Shown one piece after another: positions 55,808 to 64,000 of a stretch of 64,000 nt of DNA. Source of the stretch: Cladosporium sp. IMV 00045 (lineage: Eukaryota; Ascomycota; Dothideomycetes; Cladosporiales; Cladosporiaceae); NCBI GenBank assembly GCA_001931905.2, contig MSJI02000549.1:1-64000 (forward strand), given 5' to 3'. Under the pieces are notes generated by a model, which was not told where the DNA came from, did not search any database, and was given only the letters and a program-made list of their open reading frames with translations. Both the position numbers and the translations under genes were made by a program. The stretch's first letter is position 1; the number at the start of each line of letters is the position of its first letter.

Positions 55808-57961
55808 ATGACAAGAATGGCAACCAGACTAGGAGCTGCAATGAGTGCCAAACTTCGAGCTGCGATTGTGGTCATCTCTGAGACGGCGAGCAAAGACCCG
55901 GCGACAGACAAATGCATTCCAGCACTGCGAGACGTCTTCCAGCAGGACGGCGGGGACCGTTGGGAGTCCACCGAAACGAAGATAGTCCCTGATGATGTAT
56001 TGTCGATTCAGAAGGCTATCACAGGATGTACGGATGGTGCAGACCGTGCTAATCTGGTTGTAACAAGCGGTGGAACTGGATTCGCACAGAAGGATGTCAC
56101 GCCTGAGGTACGCATACTTGTCATTTAGCAACGATTTAAAGTGCTATCAAGCCGAACAAGTATTGATATTCGACAGGCTGTAACCCCTCTGATACACAAA
56201 CATGCCCCTGGATTGGTCCATGGGATGCTGGCCGCATCGCTTGCAGTAACGCCATTCGCAGTCATGTCTCGTCCAGTAGCTGGCGTTCGCAACGACACTC
56301 TTATCTTGACTCTGCCGGGTTCACCGAAGGGAGCCAAGGAAAACCTTCAGTCTGTCATCAAAATGCTACCTCACGCATGCCAGCAGGCCGCTGGGATGGA
56401 TTCGCGTAGTCTGCACTCTGGTGGAACAGACAAGCTGGAGCAGGAAGCTGGTGTCAAGGCTGGTTCTTCGAGTGCTGCAGCAGCACCGCAGCATAGCCAC
56501 GACCACCATCACCATGATCACGGCCATTCTCACGGTCATGGCCATGGCCATGGTGGACACGCTATGCCAAAGGCACATACATCACCCGAGGATCGACCTA
56601 TATCCAACGACCCCAATGCTGGACCCACAAGAAGATACCGCGAATCGCCCTACCCAATGCTATCTGTGGATGACGCTCTCAAGCAAATTGAGGAGCACAC
56701 TCCGGGACCTGAGATAGTGAAGGTCCCGGTAGATGAGAACTTAGTTGGATCAGTTCTGGCCGAGGACGTTACAGCTACGGAGTCAGTACCAGCTTTCCGT
56801 GCCAGCATCGTCGACGGCTATGCCATCATCGCCTCTAAACACATGATGGTCCCAAGCACGAAAGGAATCTTCCCCGTCGTTGGAATCTCCCATGCCGAAG
56901 CCGGCAAAGGCGAAGCAGACGAGCTCCGCATAGGCGAAGTCGCGCGCATCACCACAGGTGCTCCTCTCCCACCAGGCGCGACTTCAGTTGTGATGGTCGA
57001 AGACACTGTCCTTCGCTCTTCCACAGCAGACGGCTCCGAAGAGGAAGAAATCGAAGTCTTGACAGCTGACATCGAGCCCGGCGAGAACGTCCGCGAAATC
57101 GGATCCGACGTGCAATCGGGCGAACTTGTCATGAAGAAAGGTGAAGGCATCACAGCAGTCGGGGGCGAGTTCGGCCTTCTCGCCTCCGTCGGCACGCAGC
57201 AAGTCAAAGTCTACAAGAAACCGGTCATCGGCGTCCTGAGCACGGGCGACGAGATCATACCCCACAACCGCACTGGAGATCTCAAACACGGCGAAGTGCG
57301 CGACACCAACCGTCCCACTCTGCTCACCGCGATTCGAGGCTCCGGCTTCGAAGCGGTAGATCTCGGAATCGCTTCAGACAAGCCTGGAGCCCTCGAGCAA
57401 ACCCTCAGAGACGCCATGAGGAAAGTTGACGTTATCGTCACCTCCGGCGGCGTTTCTATGGGCGAGCTGGATCTCCTGAAACCCACCATCGAGCGGCAGC
57501 TCGGCGGCACGATTCACTTCGGCCGCGTAAGCATGAAACCAGGCAAGCCGACTACTTTCGCCACCGTGCCCTTCAAATCGAACTCGGGCGAGCGCGAGAC
57601 CAAAGTCATCTTCTCGCTGCCTGGTAATCCTGCATCTGCTGTGGTGACTTATCAGCTGTTTGTGCTTCCTTCTCTGCACAAGATGAGTGGTATCAGCCCC
57701 GTTGGACTGCCTAAGGTGAAGGTCGTGCTGCAGCAGGATGTCAAATGCGACACGAAGAGGAACGAATACCACCGTGTTCTTGTGTCTGCCACCTCCGATG
57801 GTCGTTTGGCTGCAACTAGTACTGGTGGACAGCGCAGCTCGAGAATAGGAAGTTTCAAGGGCGCCAATGGTCTGCTCTGCTTGCCGACCACGCAGGCGAC
57901 GGTGAAGAAGGGAGAGACGTGTGAGGCATTGATCATGGGAAAGATCCTGACCGAGCTCTAG
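55808..57961 (+). CDS. cnxE: Gephyrin-like molybdopterin biosynthesis protein (MogA-MoeA fusion)
   Basis: Two exons, 55808-56107 and 56177-57961, give 694 residues. The N-terminal MogA/MoaB-like domain (VVISETASKD, NLVVTSGGTGFAQKDVTPEA) adenylates molybdopterin, and the C-terminal MoeA-like domain (SVPAFRASIVDGYA, ARITTGAPLPPGA, VDVIVTSGGVSMG, SLPGNPASAVVTY) inserts molybdate. The active cofactor serves nitrate reductase and related enzymes. Between them, about residues 206-229, lies a linker with a dense His/Gly/Asp run. Domain order (G then E) is that of gephyrin and Aspergillus CnxE, not plant Cnx1. ATGs at 55817 and 55841 are alternative starts. Confidence 0.95.
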
Positions 57962-58201
57962 CTGGGGTACATTCGATACTGAAATGTGAATATCTTTCAA
58001 AAGCTGTGCATACAAATGGTGATAACGCCCCCTCATTCTACATTCGCGCATCTATACAAGACAACCTGAGCCCACGTGCCTCCTTCTCTCCGGTCCGTAA
58101 CGCCTTCGAATGCGATGAATAGTGGGGTATTGACTGTGACAAGGAGTCGGTGGCGCTTAACAAAATGTGAACCGCGTTCCTGTGGGCGTATGATGTATCG
58201 C

Positions 58202-59050
58202 TTATTTGAAGTCGTACGCGCCACCGCTCAGGAGAAGTCCAATGATCAGTCCGAACAGACCAAGGACAGATGAGAAGATCTCAATAACGAGAATCTTGAC
58301 GAACCTGCAAAGTAGTTAGGAATCGTGCTCACTCTCCATCACGACAGAACCACTTACAGCGAAGGGTCCGCAGCATCGGCCAAAGCAGCACTGGAACCGT
58401 TGATGCCAACACTGACACCACAAACCAAGTTGCACATGCCGACCAGCAACCCACTCCAGAAAAGAGCGTAACCGGTGTAATAGTTGCTGCCAGAGTACAT
58501 GGCGTCGCCGCTGACCTGGCCCAGTTTGGCGGAGAAGACGATGCTCATGATGACACCGTAGATAGCGACGACCTCACAGAAAATGATAGAGATCAAGTTC
58601 TTGGTGCGGATGCGTGGCGCCTTGACACCACCGCCCAAAATCGAAGTGCCGGTAATGAAGATTCCCCTGTTTCGCGTCTCAGTATACTCCTTTTTGCCTC
58701 TGGTCCTCCCTCCCGCCTGATCTCTTCGGGTATTCGTACCATGCGGCGCCGACAACGGACAGGCCGATGCAGAGGCCGATGCCTGTGGTTGCCCAGGCGT
58801 AGGGCGAGATGGACTCGATGAACGCGCCGACCTATTTCCCAACGACTGTCAGAGCCTGTCTCCCATGTTCTCGTGCATCACAGTAACGTACGTTGAATGC
58901 TTCACCCTCGCCATTGAACAGCATGTCTGCCAAACCGCATTAGCCCTCCATCTCTCCTCGTGTCCCTAGCTCTTGAGTTCCCAACGTACAGAGTCCGATG
59001 ACGGTGAGTGCAGTGCCGGCACCATAGGTGCCATACGTGAGCCCGCCCAT
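58202..59050 (-). CDS. vma16: V-type ATPase proteolipid subunit c''
   Basis: Five exons (59050-58990, 58926-58892, 58831-58740, 58666-58358, 58304-58202) give 199 residues. The protein is the larger proteolipid of the V0 rotor ring in vacuolar and Golgi membranes. Four hydrophobic helices are visible. [18 protein letters not shown] has the buried glutamate that carries the proton, and [25 protein letters not shown] forms the last helix. The motif [24 protein letters not shown] precedes [20 protein letters not shown]. Slightly shorter at the N-terminus than yeast Vma16, so an upstream start cannot be fully excluded. It is divergent from the TFIIA gene. Confidence 0.92.
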
Positions 59051-59361
59051 GACTGGCGCGCAAATTGAAGCGATATAGAGAGTTGAGAAGTGAGGCGGAT
59101 GTAATGAAGCTGCCTGTGTTCACCACCAACATGCTATGATGTCCTACAGCTTGCTTGCAGCCGGCCCGTGAGAGATGCCTGAGGCCACAACGGTTGCTTG
59201 AGTCAGCTCGCAGTACAAATAGCGCCGACGACATCATCCCTCTACACCTACATCACTCCAGCGACGACCTCCTGGCAGGCATCTTATTCATTCACACAAT
59301 TTCGAATTAGCCAGGAGGTGCTCACAGTCAAAACTCGGAAAACAGACAAGTCGCAAGCAAC
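59051..59361. promoter_or_regulatory. Divergent promoter region of vma16 and toa2
   Basis: A 311-bp head-to-head spacer between two housekeeping genes; no specific site can be named. Confidence 0.5.
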
Positions 59362-59834
59362 ATGGCTACCGCTACAAACACCACCTTCTACGAACTGTAC
59401 CGTAGCTCCTCGTAAGGATGCCCCGTTACTACCACACAGCATTATGGATACATATTGATTGAAATTGATTAGCATCGGTCTCGCCCTCGCCGACACTCTT
59501 GATGACCTCATCTCCTCGCGCCGCATCGAACCGCAGCTTGCGATGCGCATTCTCCAGAACTTCGACCAGAGCATCGCAAATGTGCTCGGTGACAAGGTCA
59601 AGGCCAGGATGAACTTCAAGGTATGTCGAACCACCAGATCGAAATGTGACAAGTGAAGCGAGCTTAAGAGCTGATCATATTTTGTTGCTGCAGGGACACC
59701 TCGATACATACCGCTTCTGCGACGAGGTGTGGACCTTCATCATCAAGGACGTCAAGTTCAAGCTGGACAACACCAACAACGTGGAAGCGGAGAGGGTCAA
59801 GATCGTTGCCTGCCAGAGCAAGGAGAAGGTCTAG
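59362..59834 (+). CDS. toa2: Transcription initiation factor IIA gamma subunit
   Basis: Three exons, 59362-59411, 59473-59620 and 59694-59834, give 112 residues. With the large TFIIA subunit it stabilises TBP on the TATA box in the Pol II preinitiation complex. The N-terminal helical part ([46 protein letters not shown]) and the C-terminal beta-barrel part ([20 protein letters not shown]) match the Toa2 family closely and in full length. All introns have GT-AG ends. Nuclear. Confidence 0.95.
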
Positions 59835-60508
59835 TAGACATTCGACAGGATGTAGGCGGTGGAAAGATTAGGTGATGTGAGCGCACTGCCACGGCACAGC
59901 CTCTCTGCACATCACTTTGTGGCACTTCAGGGCCGTGGCATGCCAAACTTTCAGGCGACTCTCGCGACTCTGCTTGAGAATGGCCGCGTACACATCTGAA
60001 AGTCAGTCACTCGGTACAGAGTGGTGCTTGACGGTGGACTTAGGCTCACATCCACCTGGCCTGCGAAGTTAGAGCGCTATCAAAGCGAGGTCTCATCTTT
60101 CTCTTTGATGGAGAGAGGTCATCAAAGGAGTCCTTGAAGGGATGGGCAAAGGGAGACACAGCTACTTTTTATGATACCCATGCAGATTATGCCAACCGAG
60201 AATATATGAACCAATAACATGTCTGTGACAGTATCTTGATCGATGTCCTTGATATATTCCCACCTTAAATACTCGGCCCAGCGCCACGTAACACTCTATA
60301 TGTTCTGTGAAATAATACGCAGAAAGCTCACATCCCTATGTTCATATACTACGTCCCATTTACTTGCCACGCCTCCATGAACGCCAAGCAGCAGCCAACT
60401 TCACCCCAACCCTAACCCCAACTTCCAACAGACCACATGGACAGCCATGCACTCTCCTTCCGTTTCGACTTCTCACGCAATAAACTCTTCATAGTCTAAA
60501 TCTCAAGG
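59835..60508. other. Intergenic region
   Basis: 3' end of toa2 and promoter of the TMEM42-like gene. No further feature. Confidence 0.5.
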
Positions 60509-61270
60509 ATGTCAACACCAAAAACCCAATGGCTCTTCTACGCCATCTCCTCCGGCGCCTGCGCAGCCCTGAACGGCGTCTTCGCCAAACTGACAACAAC
60601 CCACCTCACGACATCCTGGGCAACCGGGCTATCCCACTTCTTCGGCTTGAAGAACGAAAGTGTGGTATTTGAACTTCTCGTTCGAGGCGTACGTACTCTA
60701 CCTGACCCTCTCCGCATCTCCCTGAAATCGACAACCTTGTTGTAAAGCTGTACTGATTACTTACTCTGTCCAGTTCTTCTTCGCAATGAACCTCCTCTTC
60801 AACGCCATCATGTGGGGCCTCTTCACGCGCGCCCTCACGCTGGCCAGCAGCACCGTGCGCGTCAGCGTCATCAACACGAGCGCCAATTTCATGCTCACGG
60901 CGCTGTTGGGGCTGTTCATCTTTTCTGAAACGTTGCCCGGTGAGTTGTGCTTCGCCCAAATCAACACTACTAATCTGCTCGGACCTCAATTAACGATAAT
61001 GCTCCAGGTCTGTGGTGGCTCGGCGCGGGTTTCTTGGTCGCTGGGTCGGTGATCATTGGCCGGAGGGAGGAGGGGATCAAGGAGGTTCCTGGCGGTGCGG
61101 GTGCCACCGGTGTTGAGCATGGTGACGGACGGGTCTATAGCGATGAGCCTGATGCTCCTCTTGGGGCGAGGGAGGGGCAGGGTTTGGGTGGTGATTCTGT
61201 TGAGCTTTTGGGCAGTGAGAGGAGGAGGAGTAGAAGTGCTGATAGGAATGTGAGGGTAGCGGATGATTGA
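60509..61270 (+). CDS. TMEM42-like small EamA/DMT-type membrane protein
   Basis: Three exons, 60509-60688, 60774-60939 and 61008-61270, give 202 residues. About four hydrophobic helices are visible: WLFYAISSGACAALNGVFAKL, FFFAMNLLFNAIMWGLFTRAL, the SVINTSANFMLTALLGLFIFSETLPG stretch, and GLWWLGAGFLVAGSVIIGR. The SE-LP turn and GAxL pattern fit half an EamA (drug/metabolite transporter) unit, as in TMEM42. The last 60 residues are a polar tail rich in Gly, Asp, Arg and Ser. A half-size carrier of this type probably dimerises. The substrate is unknown. Confidence 0.88.
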
Positions 61271-61650
61271 TGGAGTGAGGTTGCGACACTGCGTTGGTCG
61301 GTAAGGTATAATCATCAACTGCATTTTCGCTACGGCGAAGCTCGATGAAGTCTGAGTGCATGACGATGTTCTCGTGGTCTACTTGCATTGATTCGTTCAA
61401 AACAAAAGGAAGGATGGGTTTTTGGAAGCAGATAAAAGCACATGTGCTACATCCAATACTGCAATGTTCGATAAAGACGACCAGACAGAATCGCAATCCA
61501 TAGGCAGAAACAGACAATCGAACTGTACAATCTTCCCAAGCCACAAGCCAACCCTTTAAACGCCTCCCAGAATTGCCCTCTCATCCCTAATATCATTCCT
61601 TAATTTCATTCCCAAATACGCCAAACCCCTCAACCCTTCCCCAATCCTCC
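61271..61650. other. Intergenic region between convergent genes
   Basis: 3' ends of the TMEM42-like and PMP3-like genes; nothing else supported. Confidence 0.5.
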
Positions 61651-62172
61651 CTACGAGCTCTGCACCTTATGATCGCCCTGCACAGCCTGCGCATAAGTAG
61701 GCGGCACATCAGTGGACGGGCGCGAAGACTCCGCAGGCGTAGGCGCAGAGGGACCGACAAAGCCGCTCTGCTGGCCGGGGAATTGGGCGCTGGGCGTGCT
61801 GCCATTCACGGTGCCATAGCCCTGCTGCTGTCTGGGCCGCCTCTGGCCGCCGTGCGCGTATTGAGGTTGGCCTTGCACGTAGTAGTATGTGACTGCGCCG
61901 CCTTGCTCTTCGTCCGGCACTTGCTCGTAGGTGGGGTCGGGTGTGATGGCGATGATGTACCAGGCGTGGAAGAGGCCGGGGAGGAAGCCGAGCACTGTGG
62001 AAGAGGACTTTGTTAGTATCTCATCATAGAAGTTTCCTCATGAATGGTTTAACGTACTGCAAAGTGCGATGTTGATCAAACTGTCTGCTGAGCAGAGACC
62101 TCTCTTCACCCAAACCGCAAGTGGCGGGAAGATTATGGCGATGAGGCCGAGGAGAATGTCGCTGCCGCACAT
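61651..62172 (-). CDS. PMP3-family plasma membrane proteolipid with long C-terminal tail
   Basis: Two exons, 62172-62058 and 61994-61651, give 152 residues. The first ~55 residues are the PMP3/RCI2 (UPF0057) core with two helices: ILLGLIAIIFPPLAVWVKRG and SLINIALCMLGFLPGLFHAWYII. Family members affect membrane potential and salt tolerance. Unlike the ~55-residue core proteins, this one continues with about 95 Gln/Gly/Pro-rich residues. The tail contains PPTY (TDVPPTYAQAV), a typical WW-domain ligand for Rsp5-type ubiquitin ligases. The intron splits the core and uses GTACGT. Length and tail resemble the long fungal subgroup of the family. Confidence 0.92.
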
Positions 62173-62580
62173 GTTGAAAGTGGAATCTGGACAGTGGTGT
62201 GTTCTGAGGGTGTGTTTTCGCAGCAGAACGAAAAAGTTGGAAAAGAAGCTTAGAGTTGGAGGAGAATGAATGGCTATTCAGGTCACAGGATGTGACAATG
62301 CCGCTGCCTGGAAGATCGCGGGCTGCGTGAGCTGAAGTGACGAGATGTGGCGGAGCGCGCCGCTTCAAAATCCGGGGTACAGAAGATGCCGAGGCAAGTG
62401 ACGGGCGCTAGACACATGGGTGAAGAGCAGTGTGAAGAAAGGGTAATGCCAATTTGGTTCTGTTGTTTACGAAGAGTCATTTGACGTGTGCGATACCTTC
62501 ATGAATACTGTCGTACCTTCCCTCGTCACTTGCTAACTTACCGTGTGCGTACATCATCATTTAATCCCGAGATGGGGCGG
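62173..62580. other. Intergenic region
   Basis: Promoter region of the PMP3-like gene leading into the tRNA-like repeat array. No gene is seen. Confidence 0.45.
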
Positions 62581-62945
62581 CTGTGATGGAACGCAAAACC
62601 CATGCACTATCAGGAAACAATACTACATGTAGCCTACAAATCTAATGATGGCTTGGAGCCGCAGCTTGGGATTGCTTCGTTTATCTCAGTGGTAGATCTC
62701 TTCGCGACATATCGCAGCTGCTAATACTAGCATCCATAATACGGAGAAAGATAATACCACATGTAGCTATCTCAGCGGTGAAGGCGTCTTTATGACATGC
62801 TGCAGCTGCTGGTACGAGCATACATATGACAGAGAAACATAATACTGATGAATGTACAATAGCTATCTCAGTGGTCAAAACATTTTTATGACATGCTGAA
62901 CTTGCTGGTACGAGCCCGCTAACCCACGCTGAGCTACGACCACTT
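62581..62945. repeat. Tandem array of degenerate tRNA-like units
   Basis: Three clear units begin with TATCTCAG at 62682, 62768 and 62864 (spacing 86 and 96 bp), plus an older partial unit near 62604. Each contains an A-box-like TAGCTATCTCAGYGG, a middle TTTATGACATGCTG (units 2 and 3) and a B-box-like GGTACGAGC, separated by AGAAA-ATAATAC spacers. The last unit ends in GAGCTACGACCAC, which on the other strand reads like a tRNA start with its own A box (TAGCTCAGCGTGGGTTAG). No unit folds into a complete tRNA. Confidence 0.55.
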
Positions 62946-63870
62946 TGTCAAGCTATCTCGGGCGGGATGAAGAACAAGTCTAAAGTGAGATTCGATGGCA
63001 TCGAAAACGGAGGTCCATGTGATACTACTTGATCGCCATGGTTTCGTTTTCCCAGCTTTTGATGCGGTATTTGTTTGGTGTAGGCCTGTGTGTCAGAGCA
63101 ATGGTTCATCCTCAATGGTTGGAGAGGTCTTTTTCCTTTCAAGGGCATAGAAGACATTCTCGAATGCGAGGGTGGTGCGAACACGAGATTTCCAGGGAGA
63201 TCCTCCGTCGTCGGCACGATGCTCTCAACGGCATAGTACTCATTCTCGAACGCCAGTATCGATGGCACTTGCCCAACCATCTGCGAGATGGATGCTTCAC
63301 GCTGCGCTCATCTCAAGTAGAAACAACGGTACTAATACTCCTTCGATGAGAAAGCATATCGCGTCTTCTCCGCCATGCTCCGTGCTGGTGTCATCGCTTC
63401 CGAAGTTAGGGGGAAAGCCCACGTCAAAGAGACTGAGACAACAAGAGAAAGAGAAAGTTGCTGGTTCTGGGATCGATCCAACTATCCAATAACACGCTCG
63501 AGCATATCATAGAAATCGCTACAGATGTACATAACATGGGGGTGCACAGACGCAGATAAAGTGAAGTCAAGCAGTTGGCAGTTGGCAGGATGCCAAAGCG
63601 CGCGCTTGGTCAGTGACGGCGTTTGTCTGATGAAGGCTGATGTCTGGCCGTGGGGCAACGACGAACAACCTCCACCAAAAGAAATTCTGCCTTATGACAC
63701 ACCCTACTCTCGCGAGACCCCTCCTCCGGGCATTTACACATACCCCACTAATAAGGTCATTTTCCGCAAACACAAGACCTCGCCTTTCGCATTGGCCTCG
63801 TGCTATTCCCATTACCCAGAAATACAACAGAAGACATCCCCGATCCCCCTTCACAACAATCACACGAACC
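62946..63870. other. Intergenic region upstream of the last gene
   Basis: About 0.9 kb with several open frames that look non-coding. CA-rich sequence from 63830 to 63870 probably forms the 5' untranslated region of the following gene. Confidence 0.45.
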
Positions 63871-64000
63871 ATGGCTTCGATCCACGTCGACGACAAGGTC
63901 AAGGACCTCATCATCAAGTCCTACCCTCAGGCCCAGGATGCTGGTGACGACCCTCACAAGCTCTCCATCACCGCCTTCCCTCACGTCGAGGTTCGTACTG
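63871..64000 (+). CDS. First exon of an unidentified gene, cut by the window edge
   Basis: The ATG at 63871 lies in good context (CACACGAACCATGG) and opens MASIHVDDKVKDLIIKSYPQ followed by about 20 more codons. A possible donor GTTCGT follows GAG at about 63991, so the exon may end there. Codon use is strongly biased to C in third position, like the highly expressed genes in this window (Hsp90, mef1). I do not recognise the family from 40 residues. Confidence 0.6.
   Translation, partial: MASIHVDDKVKDLIIKSYPQAQDAGDDPHKLSITAFPHVEVRT

Noticed and set aside
62864..62945. A functional tRNA gene on either strand
   Set aside because: A- and B-box-like motifs exist but no acceptor stem or anticodon arm pairs correctly.
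1..64000. CRISPR arrays, insertion sequences or complete transposons
   Set aside because: No regularly spaced repeats of that type and no transposase, integrase or reverse transcriptase coding sequence was found; the genome is eukaryotic.

Overview
The window is nuclear DNA from a filamentous ascomycete. The evidence is many short GT-AG introns (about 41-90 nt) with CTAAC/CTGAC-like branch points, a Zn2Cys6 regulator, a con-10-like KGG protein, a lone 5S rRNA gene, intron-bearing tRNAs and an Alt-a-1-like secreted protein. The overall flavour suggests Dothideomycetes, but that rank is inference. I count about 30 protein genes (the first and last cut by the window edges), one 5S rRNA, two tRNAs, one clear pseudogene and one gene carrying a single homopolymer frameshift. 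Exon joins were worked out by hand from splice signals, reading frame and family conservation.

Layout. 1-13 kb: a SET/MYND protein (3' part), a Ser/Thr-rich secreted protein, Hsp90 with a step-type heat-shock element upstream, a HAD phosphatase, a ~1025-residue disordered protein and the F1-ATPase delta subunit. 13.5-15.7 kb: wreck of a multi-pass membrane protein gene. 16.6-31 kb: a mostly housekeeping block with an ADP1-like ABC transporter, kynurenine 3-monooxygenase, mitochondrial EF-G1, N-myristoyltransferase, an Alt-a-1-like small secreted protein, a TRAX-like translin protein and an Sso1-type syntaxin.

32-45.5 kb is the accessory region: an MFS sugar-type transporter, a divergent Zn2Cys6 transcription factor, an AtuA-like protein (DUF1446 family), a 5S rRNA gene, a frameshifted CorA-like transporter, a short-chain dehydrogenase with a possible peroxisomal C-terminus and a divergent EthD-domain protein. 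The three intergenic regions serving transporter/TF, AtuA and SDR/EthD share one palindrome (TAAGCGATATCGCTTA and close variants). I read this as a small pathway-specific regulon and as the most interesting signal in the window.

45.8-53 kb: tRNA-Val(TAC), a con-10-like KGG protein, tRNA-Gln(CTG), a cytochrome P450 and a phenol-hydroxylase-type flavin monooxygenase divergent from it. 53.6-64 kb: a TBC Rab-GAP divergent from a gephyrin-like molybdenum cofactor protein, V-ATPase c'' subunit divergent from TFIIA gamma, a TMEM42-like transporter, a PMP3-family proteolipid, a tandem array of degenerate tRNA-like units, and the first exon of a gene that runs off the right edge.
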